A stretch of DNA of 64,000 bases from Marvinbryantia formatexigens DSM 14469 (GCF_025148285.1 NZ_CP102268.1:1178001-1242000); one strand, 5' to 3'; positions 1-9,433 are shown, counted from the stretch's first letter. Notes: generated by a model not told the origin, from the sequence alone. Translations and numbers: made by a program.

Positions 1-2
1 CG

Positions 3-383
3 GGCAGCCGCCATGTGGCGGTCTTTGAGGCACCCATTGACGCCCTTTCCCATGCCACGCTGCAGGAATTGAAAGGCTGGAAATGGGACGGCTACCGGCT
101 GTCTTTGGGCGGCACTTCCCATGTGGCGCTGACTGCATTTTTGAAACGCCACCCGGAAATCCGGCGCGTCAGCCTCTACATGGACAATGACCTTGGAGGC
201 CTTAAAAATGCCAGGAGGATCAAGGCAATGCTCCATGAAGATCAGCGGTTCAAACATATCCGGGTGGGGATCAACCCGCCCCGTATAGGAAAAGACTACA
301 ACGAAATGCTGCTCCATGTTACGAAGAAAATGAAAGACCATCAACAACAATGCCGCCAGAAACAGGCGGCTATTTCAATTTGA
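3..383 (+). CDS. Toprim/DUF3991-type protein, 3' part only
   Basis: The reading frame is open at the left edge, so only the C-terminal about 126 residues are seen. It contains the toprim signature VFEAPIDALS near its start, then SLGGTSHVAL and an acidic LYMDNDLGG segment, as in the toprim half of DUF3991/toprim proteins of clostridial ICEs. These are primase-like proteins thought to act on element DNA during transfer or replication. A paralogous toprim domain with the motif VFEAPIDLLS occurs in the IME primase-helicase at 13370-15247. The missing N-terminus would carry the DUF3991/zinc-finger part. Confidence 0.75.
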   Translation, partial: GSRHVAVFEAPIDALSHATLQELKGWKWDGYRLSLGGTSHVALTAFLKRHPEIRRVSLYMDNDLGGLKNARRIKAMLHEDQRFKHIRVGINPPRIGKDYNEMLLHVTKKMKDHQQQCRQKQAAISI

Positions 384-399
384 CAGGAGGATTTTAGAA

Positions 400-684
400 A
401 TGATGAACACAGAGAACACCGCTTTACAGATGATTGCCGAAGCTGCCCGGTGTCCGGACTATGGCCCCGACATGGTTAAGGCGCTGATGAAAAAGCTGGA
501 TATGAACGAGAAAGGCTTTGCACTTCTGATGAACGTCGCCCCTTCCACGGTCCGGCTCTGGACCAGCGGTGCAGCGCAGCCATGCGGAACAGCAAAGCGG
601 CTCATGCAGATTTACGAGACCGGGCCGGAGATCGTCGGCAAGATTGCCGGAGGGCAGCCGCCGGCAGATGAGAGGAATCTATAA
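400..684 (+). CDS. Small helix-turn-helix protein
   Basis: A 94-residue protein. Residues 25-60 (KALMKKLDMNEKGFALLMNV, then PSTVRLWTSG) form a helix-turn-helix resembling the MqsA/XRE antitoxin fold, with recognition-helix residues STVRLW. AGGAGG lies 10 bases before the ATG; a second ATG follows directly at 403. It sits between the toprim gene and 685-1599, which starts one base after its stop, so the genes are probably co-transcribed. It may be a local regulator of the ICE accessory operon; no partner toxin is visible. The target is unknown. Confidence 0.6.
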   Translation: MMNTENTALQMIAEAARCPDYGPDMVKALMKKLDMNEKGFALLMNVAPSTVRLWTSGAAQPCGTAKRLMQIYETGPEIVGKIAGGQPPADERNL

Positions 685-1599
685 ATGGCACCGGTCACTA
701 TGAAAGATGATGCGCTTCCGCAGATTCACTTAGTCCGTGATACAGATTTAGGCGTATTTGCCTATGAACTCCATATCCTGGCCGGGGATTTCCTGCGGGA
801 AAGTGAATTCAACCTGCGCTCACTGGCAACCAACACCGGGCCGGATTCTATCGCTATCATGGGAAAAAACCACATATGGCTTGCTGATGCCCTGTCTGCC
901 TACTATCCCACAGGAGAGCTTTACCGGATGGCCGCCATGACGGAATACCCCGGCGCCAGGGCTTTCCTGTTCCACACAGAGCGTAAGGAGGACGGACGGC
1001 TGTACGGGGATGTCCTGATGACGGACCTTGACACGCTGCGGCAGGACATAGAACGGAATACCCTCTACCCTTACGGAGTCAACATGGAATACCGGGACGG
1101 CACGAAGGCGGAGGCAGACATTGAAAAATGGGAGGCAATGGAACTATGCGAAAAGGACGCCCTGAAAACCTGGCGCTACCTCTATGCGCCGGAGCAGGTG
1201 ACGGAATGGCAGCACCACTATTCCAACCTGTTCAGCCAGTGGAAGGCACAGGCATTTTCCTATATGCCCCAGGATTTGGAGGAACGTCTGAATGTGGAGT
1301 ATATGGAGGAGGCGCAGAATCCGGACACAGATATGTACCGCATACCCCTGGGAACGGCGAAGCAGTTGCTTCTTGACGGGGCTTCGGTCTACCGCCTCCT
1401 TCCCGGAGGGGCGGAAAAGATTGCGCCTATTGCGGCTGTCCGGGCGGGCCTCTGGTATGAGCATTATCGGGAGTTTGCCGTTACCCCGGAGGACCTGGGC
1501 GCGCTTGACCGGCTGGTCCGCAGGGAGACAGACCGGCTCATGAGAATACGCCCGCAGCTTGATAAATCACAGGAACGCCGCCCTTCCCCGGAGCGGTGA
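685..1599 (+). CDS. ICE accessory protein of unknown function
   Basis: 304 residues, soluble, no signal peptide or membrane segment, acidic in the middle and with a basic proline-rich tail. I do not recognise a catalytic motif. The N-terminal third looks like an alpha/beta domain, followed by a helical region around residues 150-200. It starts directly after the HTH gene stop (overlapping operon style) and precedes the LPD1 protein. The weak GAGGA ribosome site lies within the end of the previous gene, suggesting translational coupling. Conserved position next to the transfer genes suggests a role in the recipient or in DNA processing, but this is inference. Confidence 0.55.
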   Translation: MAPVTMKDDALPQIHLVRDTDLGVFAYELHILAGDFLRESEFNLRSLATNTGPDSIAIMGKNHIWLADALSAYYPTGELYRMAAMTEYPGARAFLFHTERKEDGRLYGDVLMTDLDTLRQDIERNTLYPYGVNMEYRDGTKAEADIEKWEAMELCEKDALKTWRYLYAPEQVTEWQHHYSNLFSQWKAQAFSYMPQDLEERLNVEYMEEAQNPDTDMYRIPLGTAKQLLLDGASVYRLLPGGAEKIAPIAAVRAGLWYEHYREFAVTPEDLGALDRLVRRETDRLMRIRPQLDKSQERRPSPER

Positions 1600-1629
1600 T
1601 TTTTTATGACAGACTGGAGGTGATATTGA

Positions 1630-3654
1630 TTGGCGGATAACATACAGCATGAAGATTTCGGGGAAAAGATCGGCGGCGCGAAAAAAGACTTATGGAAGGA
1701 CCGGGGGCTCTATGTGAACGACCTGGACGCCATGAATGAGCGCGAAGCCGAGAAATTTGTAAAAAAGGATAATATCTGGAAGAAACCGGATTATCAGGCC
1801 ATGCTTGATGATGGGATTCCCCTTGGCGTGGTGTATTTCATCAAAAAGGCGAGGGACGGATTAAATGCCTCCCCGCAGTATTACCGCAGGGATGATACGC
1901 CGGAGAAACGCCTTGCAAGGCAGAAAGAATATATCCAGACGGTACGGGAGCTGCAGGGCGCGGTTTCGGAAGTCCGCACCGTGGAGGACGCCATGCAGGT
2001 CTATGACCGTTTCTTTGTGGAAAACGGGTATCTGGAACAGGTGCAGGGCTGGGGCAGCGGAATCCATTACCAGGCAACGGAAAAGGGCCGTGAGAACCCG
2101 GCCATTACAAACAAGCTGTCCAATACCCTGATGGTCCGCTCGGCAGGATATTTTGAGCGGAACTTCACACAGAAAGCACAGAAGGAACAGTTTGGCGTTT
2201 CCAAAGACCAGAAGGTGCCGAAGGGCTATGCGATCCATTTCAACGACGGGAAGAATACTTATTCCAAAAATAATGACTGGAAACCTGATACCTGGTATGT
2301 GACGAAGGGCTATTCCATCTTACAGACAAATTTTGAAACGCGGGAGGCTGCCCTGAAATGGGTGCAGGAGCTGGCAAAAGGCCGCAGCAAAAGCGGAAAG
2401 ACGCGGTTTGTGCCTCCACAGCTTATCGCTGTGCGGCGAACCGGGCCGGATTACAGAAACGGCGCAGAGATTACCGGTCAGCACTACCTTGATACTTTCG
2501 GATTTCGCGGCGGTGAGTTTGGGAACTGGATGAACCAGAATGACCGGCAGGCTTCCCTCAACATGGGGTTTGAAGCGCTCAAAGATTTGGCGGCAGCCCT
2601 GCAGGTCAGCGACAAAGATATTGCCTATCAGGGGACGCTTGCTATCGCTTTCGGCGCCAGGGGCAGCGGCAATGCGGCAGCCCACTATGAACCGCTTCGC
2701 AAGGTTATCAATCTCACGAAGATGCACGGGGCCGGCTCTTTGGCACATGAATGGTGGCACGGGTTGGACGATTACCTGGGTACGAAAATGGGCGCAAAGG
2801 GGATGCTCTCAGAACAGCCCCGCCTCTATGCGCCATTTCAGAAGTTAATTGAAGCCATGAAATATAAACCGGAGACACCGGAGCAGGCGGTGGCCCGTAC
2901 CGAAGCACAGACGGAGCGCACCCGGAAAAATGCGGCAAGCTGGCTGGATTCTGCGGTGCTCGGTTCTCTGAAACGGCATGGCAATGAGGAACAGATGGAA
3001 ACTTACGCGGTTCTCAGGGAGGCGTTTCTGTCCGGCGAGGCCGGCTCCGTGGAACGGATCAGTGCCTTTAAGAAGTCTGTCACCGGGCGGGTGATCCCCA
3101 AAAGTGAGCGGGAAAGGCTGGAAATATTCGAGCACATGCTGTCCGGGATGCAGGCACAGGAGGCCCCGCAGATTGGACGTGTGGAGACCGATTTTTACCG
3201 AAATTCCGTGCGCATGGGAAAGGAATGTGAAAAGGACGGCGGCTATTGGGACAGCAACGTGGAAATGACCGCCAGGGCCTTTGCCTGTTACATCAAGGAT
3301 AAGCTGCCCTATCAATCGGATTATCTGGTGGGCCATGCGGATTGTGCCGTTACCTTTGTTTCCGATAAAGACGGAAAAATGGAGGTTTTGAAAGCCTATC
3401 CTGAAGGTGAGGAACGGCGGGCTATCAACGCGGTATTTGACGAGATCGTGGCAGACCTGAAACGGGAGCAGATACTTACCCATTCGGATGTGACGCTGCC
3501 CCTTCCGGCGCAGCCATTAGCAGAGAATGAGCAGATTTCCATATTTACGGCAGAGCGGCCTTCGGTCATGGCACAGCTTGCAGCGGCGAAGCCGGCAGAA
3601 AAAACTACCCCGGCACAGGCGGTCCCGAAAAAGAGCCGTGTGCCGGAGATTTAA
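1630..3654 (+). CDS. LPD1-domain protein with zinc-metallopeptidase-like motif
   Basis: 674 residues from a TTG start preceded by GGAGGTGAT. The central region carries HEWWH at residues 373-377, flanked by SLA and GLDDYLG, as in the large polyvalent-protein associated domain LPD1 found in phage and ICE proteins. HExxH is the zinc-binding motif of zincin peptidases; a third ligand was not identified. The C-terminal segment (about 540-600) has MTARAFACYIKD, which is also typical of this family. The tail is low complexity and rich in Ala/Pro. Such proteins are believed to be delivered or act early in the recipient. It lies in a tight run of accessory genes ahead of pcfB. Confidence 0.7.
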   Translation: MADNIQHEDFGEKIGGAKKDLWKDRGLYVNDLDAMNEREAEKFVKKDNIWKKPDYQAMLDDGIPLGVVYFIKKARDGLNASPQYYRRDDTPEKRLARQKEYIQTVRELQGAVSEVRTVEDAMQVYDRFFVENGYLEQVQGWGSGIHYQATEKGRENPAITNKLSNTLMVRSAGYFERNFTQKAQKEQFGVSKDQKVPKGYAIHFNDGKNTYSKNNDWKPDTWYVTKGYSILQTNFETREAALKWVQELAKGRSKSGKTRFVPPQLIAVRRTGPDYRNGAEITGQHYLDTFGFRGGEFGNWMNQNDRQASLNMGFEALKDLAAALQVSDKDIAYQGTLAIAFGARGSGNAAAHYEPLRKVINLTKMHGAGSLAHEWWHGLDDYLGTKMGAKGMLSEQPRLYAPFQKLIEAMKYKPETPEQAVARTEAQTERTRKNAASWLDSAVLGSLKRHGNEEQMETYAVLREAFLSGEAGSVERISAFKKSVTGRVIPKSERERLEIFEHMLSGMQAQEAPQIGRVETDFYRNSVRMGKECEKDGGYWDSNVEMTARAFACYIKDKLPYQSDYLVGHADCAVTFVSDKDGKMEVLKAYPEGEERRAINAVFDEIVADLKREQILTHSDVTLPLPAQPLAENEQISIFTAERPSVMAQLAAAKPAEKTTPAQAVPKKSRVPEI

Positions 3655-3670
3655 GGAGGTGTGAAAGATT

Positions 3671-4501
3671 TTGGAAGAAAATAAAGATTACCGTGCTTAC
3701 CGGTACGGCGATTATTTGGAACCAGGTGCAGAGCTGAAAATCGAGCACAGTGTTTCTTGTGAAGATGTGGATATTTCCTCCCTGATTACAATGGGCGCCG
3801 AAAATCTGGAGGCCATGCGCCAGGGAAGTATCGACGGTGAACAGAAAGCCTATGAGATTGTGGTCGCGGCGGCAAAGCAATGGGAAAAGCAGGCAGCCGC
3901 CACGCAGATGATCAACCGGGCGCTTTCTTACCTGCGAACCCCGGAGGTGACGCATACCGCAAATGAATGGCGCAAAACCGGCAACTGGCGGAATGACGAA
4001 GAAATCAGCAACCGCGTCTACCGCATGAGTTGTGGTATTTGGGAAGATACCAAATATGACCGGGAAACCAAACAGAGCGTACCGGTTGCCTGGTATGTGA
4101 CCTGGGATGTCTATGTGAACTCCCCAAAGCAGGGCTATGGCGAAAAGATTGCCGGGCAGAATCAGAAACGCTACACGGACAAGGCCGCCGCTGAAAAGTA
4201 TCTGGAAGGCCGGAAAAAAGCCTACTCCCATTTATTCACGGAAATTTCCCCGCAGATACCAAAACAGTATGAGCACCATTTCACTGTATATGGAGCACTC
4301 CTGCCGGGGTACACGGTGGAGGGTCAGGAACCGGTAAAAACAGACCGTACCGCCGCCGATGTTTCGGAGGGCGGTATTTCTATGCCTGAAAAACCGGAGA
4401 AGCCTTCCGTGCTGGGAAAGCTGTCTGCGGCCAAAACGCAGGAGAAAACACCTGCCGCTCCCGGTGCGGCAAATAAAAAGAAGGAGGATATGCAGCTATG
4501 A
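3671..4501 (+). CDS. ICE accessory protein of unknown function
   Basis: 276 residues from TTG, with AAGGAGGTG overlapping the end of the previous gene about 10 bases upstream. Soluble and rich in aromatic residues (NRVYRMSCGIWED and VAWYVTWDVYVN in the middle). No membrane segment or recognised enzyme motif. The last 40 residues are a Pro/Lys/Glu linker (EKPEKPSVLGKLSAAK) of a kind shared by several proteins here (for example SLMERLKAERPE in 39627-40559), so these proteins seem to carry a common short C-terminal tail. Its stop overlaps the next start (ATGA at 4498). Confidence 0.5.
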   Translation: MEENKDYRAYRYGDYLEPGAELKIEHSVSCEDVDISSLITMGAENLEAMRQGSIDGEQKAYEIVVAAAKQWEKQAAATQMINRALSYLRTPEVTHTANEWRKTGNWRNDEEISNRVYRMSCGIWEDTKYDRETKQSVPVAWYVTWDVYVNSPKQGYGEKIAGQNQKRYTDKAAAEKYLEGRKKAYSHLFTEISPQIPKQYEHHFTVYGALLPGYTVEGQEPVKTDRTAADVSEGGISMPEKPEKPSVLGKLSAAKTQEKTPAAPGAANKKKEDMQL

Positions 4502-5601
4502 AGGTGTTAATGGTAGAGCCGGGCAAATCGCCCTATGAGACTGAAATTGAGGGCGGGCTGGAATCCTTGCAGGCAGCCGTTGGCGGAGATATTCAGGCAA
4601 CTTATCCCTTTGACGATCTGGTTGGGCTGATCTGCAATGATGAAGGCAAGCTCATAGGTCTGCCCTTAAACCGGGCACTTTATGATGATGAGGGCCATTT
4701 GTACGATATTGTTCCCGGCAATTTTTTGATCATCGGTTTGGGCGAAGAAGATTTTACAGACCTTCCCGCTGACCTGATAGAGAAATACACGGAGCGATTC
4801 AAATACCCGGAGAAGTTCTTCCGGCTGGCGGGTGAGATCGTTGCGGTGAAGCAGCCCCTCCCACCGGAAGAAAAGCAGCAGCCGGCTTCTGTCATGGAGG
4901 AACCGGGCAGGGATGACATAAGGCTTGACGATACCACGGATTTGGCCTTTGACCTGGATGAATTTTTCAGGCAGAACAGCGGGGCCTATGCAGACCTGTA
5001 CCCGGATTCCCATGCAGAGAAAGAGCGCATGGCGGACGAGCTGCTTTCAGGAGATACCGGAAAAATCCGAATGAGGCTGGCGGCATTTGAGCGCGAGGAA
5101 CACATGGAGGGAGAAACAGCGCCGCTTTTAGCGCGTATTTCTTCCTATGAAAAAGAGTACGGGATCAGCACTTATTCTATTTATCAGCTTGGCTTATCGG
5201 ACAATACAGATAACCTCCGTTTTATGTCTCTGGACTGGCTGGAAAGCAAAGGGTTTTCCGTGGATCGGGATCATTACCAGATGGTCTATGCAAGGCAGCG
5301 GGAACCGGGCGAAACACTGGAGGATATTTACAGGCGGTTCAATATCGACCACCCGGAAGATTTCAGGGGCCACTCCCTTTCCGTTTCCGATGTGGTGGTC
5401 CTGCATGAGAATGGCGCGGACGCCGCATATTACGTGGACAGTATCGGCTTCAAGGAGCTGCCGGGCTTCTTTGACGCAGGGGCACCGGAGGCCAGGCGGG
5501 ATGTTTCGGTGCGGGAACAGCTTGACAATGCAAGGAAACAGGCAGCGCAGACAGAGCCGAAAGCGCCGGATAAAAGGCCCAGAGAGCCGGAAAGGAGCTG
5601 A
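4498..5601 (+). CDS. DUF3846 + YodL domain protein
   Basis: 367 residues; AAGGAGGATAT ribosome site. Residues 1-110 match the DUF3846 pattern (MKVLMVEPGKSPYE, then GLICNDEGKLIGLPLNRAL and NFLIIGLGEEDF). Residues about 222-330 match the YodL/DUF4316 region (TYSIYQLGL, HSLSVSDVVVL, YYVDSIGFKELPGF). This two-domain architecture is common in Firmicutes ICEs; DUF3846 proteins are sometimes grouped with antirestriction-like proteins, but the activity is unknown. The end is a charged, disordered tail. It overlaps the preceding gene by four bases. Confidence 0.7.
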   Translation: MKVLMVEPGKSPYETEIEGGLESLQAAVGGDIQATYPFDDLVGLICNDEGKLIGLPLNRALYDDEGHLYDIVPGNFLIIGLGEEDFTDLPADLIEKYTERFKYPEKFFRLAGEIVAVKQPLPPEEKQQPASVMEEPGRDDIRLDDTTDLAFDLDEFFRQNSGAYADLYPDSHAEKERMADELLSGDTGKIRMRLAAFEREEHMEGETAPLLARISSYEKEYGISTYSIYQLGLSDNTDNLRFMSLDWLESKGFSVDRDHYQMVYARQREPGETLEDIYRRFNIDHPEDFRGHSLSVSDVVVLHENGADAAYYVDSIGFKELPGFFDAGAPEARRDVSVREQLDNARKQAAQTEPKAPDKRPREPERS

Positions 5602-5607
5602 TAGCTT

Positions 5608-6408
5608 ATGCTGATGGCAGTAGAAGGTCCCTATGCCCTGATGGTGCAGCCGGACGATATTTTAATCTCTCCCCGTGAGGTAGACGAGCATTTTGGAACG
5701 ATGGTCTGCTTCCACTCCCGCTACGCACTGGGTGACAGCCACAATTACATGGATAAAGACGATTTCCTGCGGGAGATGTATTTAGATACCGTGGGACATG
5801 ATGAAGCGGGCCTGAAACGCTATGAACACATGGTGAACATTGTGAGCAGCCGGTTCCGGCACGGGCCCAAGACGGAGGAACAGGCGGTTGATGACGCCAT
5901 GCTGAAGGTGATCTCCGAAAAATACATTACGCTGCCCCTTTATCTGATGGATCACAGCGGCCTTGCCATGCAGACCACAAGTTTCAATGATCCCTGGGAC
6001 AGCGGGCAGGTGGGATGGATTTATGTTTCCAAAGAGGATGCCCTAAAAGAGTTCGGCGGCGAAAAAATGACCGGCGCCCTTCGGAAAAAGGCGGAGGATC
6101 TGATGCGCAGCGAAGTGGCCGCTTATGATTCCTACCTGCGGGGCGAGTGCTACGGATTTGAGCTTTACAAAAACGGCGAACTCACGGATAGCTGCTGGGG
6201 CTTTATGGGCGACCTGGCCGATGTCTGTAAAGATATGGCTGAATATCTCCCGGAGGGCTGTAAGAATATGGTGGACCACCTGGAGGAACAGGATCACCCG
6301 GCGACCATCATCAAGACGCTTTTGAAACATGCGAAAATTCAGGTGAACCAGGCGGCAAAAGCCTTTGAACATACCCCGCGCCAGCAGGTGATCGGGGACG
6401 CTCGTTAA
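5608..6408 (+). CDS. Conserved ICE/phage-like protein of unknown function
   Basis: 266 residues, beginning MLMAVEG (a second ATG lies two codons in). Acidic and soluble. The segment MDHSGLAMQTTSF followed by WDSGQVGWIYVS (about residues 112-140) and ECYGFELYKNGE (about 182-193) is a pattern I associate with a conserved ICE/phage hypothetical family, without known function. It is the last gene before pcfB; the 50-base gap to pcfB contains only an AT-rich stretch and the pcfB ribosome site. Confidence 0.55.
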   Translation: MLMAVEGPYALMVQPDDILISPREVDEHFGTMVCFHSRYALGDSHNYMDKDDFLREMYLDTVGHDEAGLKRYEHMVNIVSSRFRHGPKTEEQAVDDAMLKVISEKYITLPLYLMDHSGLAMQTTSFNDPWDSGQVGWIYVSKEDALKEFGGEKMTGALRKKAEDLMRSEVAAYDSYLRGECYGFELYKNGELTDSCWGFMGDLADVCKDMAEYLPEGCKNMVDHLEEQDHPATIIKTLLKHAKIQVNQAAKAFEHTPRQQVIGDAR

Positions 6409-6459
6409 ACAGTTATTTCCTATTTATTATTACAGATTCTATCAGGAAGGAGGATGCAC

Positions 6460-6930
6460 ATGCAGGAAGAATTGGAACAGCGGACCGTTTCGGTCTCCAT
6501 CCAGGCGGCAAAGCTGTCCGGGCGGGTGCTGCGTTCTGCGATTGCCGCTGTGCTCAGGAAAATGGAGCAGGAACGCACTACCCCGAAAGTCGGCAGGAAC
6601 AGCATGAAACGGCTGACCTATAAAGACCCTGGAGCCAATACCATTGAAGTGTCCGGCAGAATCCGCTCTTTTGAGCGGTACGCCAGGAAACACCAGGTCC
6701 GCTACCATATTGAAAAAGAGCTGGGGACCGATCCCCCGAAATGGACGGTCTATTTCAAAGCAAACCAGGCGGACGCACTGACAGCGGCTTTTAAGGAATT
6801 TACGAGGAAGGATCTTACCCGCAGCACCAGGCCGTCGCTTCTTTCCCAGCTTCATAAATTTAAGGAGCTGGCGCAGGCGCTTGGCCGTGACCGGGTAAAG
6901 AACAAGGAACACGGAGGGCCGGAACGATGA
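6460..6930 (+). CDS. pcfB: PcfB-family conjugation protein (DUF3801)
   Basis: 156 residues. PcfB-type proteins work with the VirD4/PcfC coupling protein in Gram-positive conjugation. Typical features seen: short basic N-terminal helices (SVSIQAAKLSGRVLRSAI), then a central YHIEKELGTDPPKWTVYFKA strand region and a basic C-terminus. Two ATGs are possible: 6454 directly abuts the AAGGAGG, while 6460 is spaced seven bases from it, so 6460 is preferred. The stop overlaps the virD4 start by four bases, the usual pcfB-virD4 arrangement. Confidence 0.8.
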   Translation: MQEELEQRTVSVSIQAAKLSGRVLRSAIAAVLRKMEQERTTPKVGRNSMKRLTYKDPGANTIEVSGRIRSFERYARKHQVRYHIEKELGTDPPKWTVYFKANQADALTAAFKEFTRKDLTRSTRPSLLSQLHKFKELAQALGRDRVKNKEHGGPER

Positions 6931-7238
6931 AGATAGATACCGATGCCCTGAAAAAGCAGGTGATCCTCCATCTGCCCTATCTTCTGTTCCTTCTGGTCTT
7001 TGCGAAGCTGGGCGAGGCGGTTCGCCTTGCCCCCGGAGCGGATGCCTCACAGAAATTATTAGGGCTTTCCGAAGGTTTCTCACTGGCTTTTCAGAGTATG
7101 TGGCCCGGTGCGGCGCTGGACTGGCTGGTGGGATTATGCGGTGCGGTGATTGTGCGGCTGGCAGTCTATCTTAAAGGAAAGGATGCCAAAAAGTACCGCA
7201 AAAATGTGGAATACGGGAGCGCCCGCTGGAGTGCATAA
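6927..7238 (+). pseudogene. virD4: 5' fragment of virD4/traG coupling-protein gene
   Basis: The first 101 codons encode the N-terminal membrane anchor of a CD1115-type VirD4 coupling protein: LPYLLFLLVFAKLGEAVRL, a second hydrophobic segment (GLCGAVIVRLAVYL), then KKYRKNVEYGSARW. At codon 101 (TGG, 7227-7229) the family sequence stops and IME DNA begins, adding Ser-Ala-stop. The family continues after SARW with a Gly-Asn segment, which is found at 15416 onward. The remaining 513 codons therefore lie on the other side of the IME. The peptide could still be made as a small membrane protein but lacks the ATPase. Confidence 0.9.
7227..7229 (+). other. attL, left junction of the nested IME
   Basis: TGG at 7227-7229 is the last virD4 base triplet before IME sequence. 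The same TGG occurs at 15413-15415, where virD4 resumes in the same frame (TGG-GGC-AAC, Trp-Gly-Asn). The rebuilt target is CCCGCTGGGGCAAC. A 2-3-bp shared core is what large serine recombinases leave; the exact crossover inside TGG cannot be fixed from one sequence. Confidence 0.85.
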
Positions 7239-7284
7239 TCTTAACTGTAAACAACACCTTTATAGACGCAGGAGGGATATGCAC

Positions 7285-9135
7285 ATGAGCAATTACAATA
7301 AAATCACAGCCCTTTACTCCCGCCTTTCCGTAGGCGACGAGGACAGGGACGGCGGCGAGAGCAACAGCATACAGAACCAAAAAATCTTTTTGGAGAACTA
7401 CGCCAAAGGACAGCACCTAACCAATATCCGGCACTACATTGACGACGACGAAAGCGGCAGGTTCTTTGACCGTTCTGCTTATTCCCGCATGATTGAAGAT
7501 GTGGAAAGCGGCAAAATCGGTGTCTGCATTATGAAAGACCTTACCCGCTGGGGGCGCGACTATCTCCAAGTCGGCAACGCTATGGAGATTTTCAGACGGA
7601 ACAATGTACGCTTTATCGCAGTCAACAACGGCATAGACAGCGAAAACCCTGACACATTAGAGTTTGCCCCTTTTATCAATATCATGTCGGAGTGGTACGC
7701 AAAGGACATCAGCAAAAAAGTGAAAACGGGCATTAAGACCAAAGGCATGAGCGGAAAGCCGGTTGCCACCGAAGCCCCTTACGGCTATATCAAAGACCCG
7801 GACAACAAGGACTTTTGGATAATCGACAAGGAAGCCGCCGAGGTTGTACGCCTTATTTTCCGTCTGTTTTTGGACGGGAAAAACCGAAACCAAATCGCCG
7901 TATATCTGACACAGGAGCAAATCCCGACCCCTACATTCTACATGAAAGACCGGGGGCGGGGGACTTGTAAAAATAAAACGCTCAATGAGAATAACCGCTA
8001 CAAGTGGAACAAAGCCACGCTGACCCATATCCTCACGCGGCAAGAGTATTGCGGCGATGTAGTCAACTTCAAGACCGCAAAGCATTTCCGAGATAAGAGA
8101 AACCACTATGTAGACAGAAGCCAGTGGCACATCACAGAAAATGTGCATGAGCCGATTATCGACCGCACCGACTTTGAAAATGTGCAGCGGATTTTGGAAA
8201 ACGCACCTGTCAAACGCCCCAACGGGGACGGAGAAATCCACCCTCTGTCAGGCTTGCTTTTCTGTAAAGACTGCGGCGCAAAAATGCACATCCGCATAGA
8301 TTACAGGAACGGCGGCAAGCGCCATGTTGCCTATTGCAGCGAGTACCACAAGGGAAAAGCCAAAAATCCCAAGTGCAGCTCTCCGCACATCATGGACGCG
8401 GATCTGCTTATGCAGACCGTCGCAGATGTGCTGAAAAAAATCGCGGAATACTCTATCAGCAACCGGGCAGAGTTTGAAGCCTTAGTGAAAAAGAGCCTTG
8501 CCATGCAGCAGACTGACAAAGTAAAGAAACAACAGAAGCGTATCCCGCAAATCACGACGCGCCTTGAACAGATTGACAAGGTGCTGAATAAACTTTATGA
8601 GGACAACGTGCTGGGTACTATCCCACAAGACCGCTATGAGCAGATGTCGCAGAAGTATTCCGAAGAATACTACTCACTGAAAGCGGAGCTTGAACAGCTT
8701 AGGGAGCAGCTATCCGCTTTTGAAAACGCGGGAGGACGGGCGCAGAAGTTTGTAAAGCTGATAGACCGTTACGCTGACTTTACCGACCTTACCCCGACTA
8801 TCCTCAACGAGTTTATCAGCCGGATTGAAGTGCATGAACGCGACAAGAAAAGGGCAAAACAGGCTATTCAGCATATCGGGATATACTTTAACCATATCGG
8901 CAGATTTGAAAATGAACTGACACAGCTTGCAGAGCCGACAGAGCAGGAAATCCGGCAAATGCGTGAGGAAATCGAAGAAGCAAGAAAGGAAAAGAGCCGA
9001 GCCTACCACCGCAACTATTCAAGAGAATACCGGGCGAGAAATCTTGAAAAGCAACGGGAGTATGACCGTATCAAAGCGCGGGAATATCGGGCGAAGAAAA
9101 AGGCGCAGGCTGCCGCTGCACTGTCCGCACCATAA
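7285..9135 (+). CDS. Large serine recombinase of the IME
   Basis: 616 residues. The N-terminal resolvase domain has the nucleophile Ser12 in ALYSRLSVGDE, then GVCIMKDLTRWGRDYLQ and the recombinase domain (APYGYIKDPDNKDFW). A zinc ribbon follows (CKDCGAKMHIR paired with YCSEYHKG and KC, about residues 327-363), then a coiled coil (about 420-490) and a basic DUF4368-like C-terminus. It catalyses excision and integration of the IME. The ATG at 7285 lies eight bases from GGAGGG and is chosen over 7279, which is too close, and over upstream in-frame starts, which belong to interrupted virD4 sequence. Confidence 0.92.
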   Translation: MSNYNKITALYSRLSVGDEDRDGGESNSIQNQKIFLENYAKGQHLTNIRHYIDDDESGRFFDRSAYSRMIEDVESGKIGVCIMKDLTRWGRDYLQVGNAMEIFRRNNVRFIAVNNGIDSENPDTLEFAPFINIMSEWYAKDISKKVKTGIKTKGMSGKPVATEAPYGYIKDPDNKDFWIIDKEAAEVVRLIFRLFLDGKNRNQIAVYLTQEQIPTPTFYMKDRGRGTCKNKTLNENNRYKWNKATLTHILTRQEYCGDVVNFKTAKHFRDKRNHYVDRSQWHITENVHEPIIDRTDFENVQRILENAPVKRPNGDGEIHPLSGLLFCKDCGAKMHIRIDYRNGGKRHVAYCSEYHKGKAKNPKCSSPHIMDADLLMQTVADVLKKIAEYSISNRAEFEALVKKSLAMQQTDKVKKQQKRIPQITTRLEQIDKVLNKLYEDNVLGTIPQDRYEQMSQKYSEEYYSLKAELEQLREQLSAFENAGGRAQKFVKLIDRYADFTDLTPTILNEFISRIEVHERDKKRAKQAIQHIGIYFNHIGRFENELTQLAEPTEQEIRQMREEIEEARKEKSRAYHRNYSREYRARNLEKQREYDRIKAREYRAKKKAQAAAALSAP

Positions 9136-9154
9136 AACAGAATAGCCAACATCA

Positions 9155-9191
9155 GAGAGGGATTTTCCGAACTACGGGAAGTCCCTCTTTT
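9155..9191 (+). terminator. Rho-independent terminator after IME recombinase
   Basis: AGAGGGA at 9156-9162 pairs with TCCCTCT at 9182-9188, with an inner TTCC/GGAA pair, followed by TTT. It lies 20 bases after the recombinase stop. Confidence 0.75.
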
Positions 9192-9215
9192 GCGCCCGGA
9201 GAAAGGAGAAACCGA

Positions 9216-9431
9216 TTGACAGAAAAGAAAGGAACACCTACCCCACTGACTAAGCCGGACGGAGTTATCACGACACAGAGGAACGGGCAGACCATTGTTG
9301 CGGAGCTGTTTTTCAATCCCAACGGCACAGAAACATTCTCCGACAAGTTGCTGAAAACGATACTTGCCGACAGTCTGCGTTTTTCTGCGTCTGACGGTCA
9401 AGAGCCGGAAAAAACAGAAATCTTGCGATAA
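9216..9431 (+). CDS. tnpW: TnpW-family transposon protein
   Basis: 71 residues from TTG, with AAAGGAG seven bases upstream. The sequence around TKPDGVITTQRNGQTIVAEL and FFNPNGTETFSDKLLKTI is the pattern of the small TnpW proteins of Tn4451-like mobilizable elements. The role is not established; the position directly after the recombinase suggests a recombination accessory or regulatory role. It is the only plausible gene between two terminators. Confidence 0.75.
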   Translation: MTEKKGTPTPLTKPDGVITTQRNGQTIVAELFFNPNGTETFSDKLLKTILADSLRFSASDGQEPEKTEILR

Positions 9432-9433
9432 CA

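Noticed and set aside
7150..7284. Upstream extension of the IME recombinase
   Set aside because: This sequence is the alternate frame of the interrupted virD4 and the left IME end; the ribosome site before 7285 marks the start.
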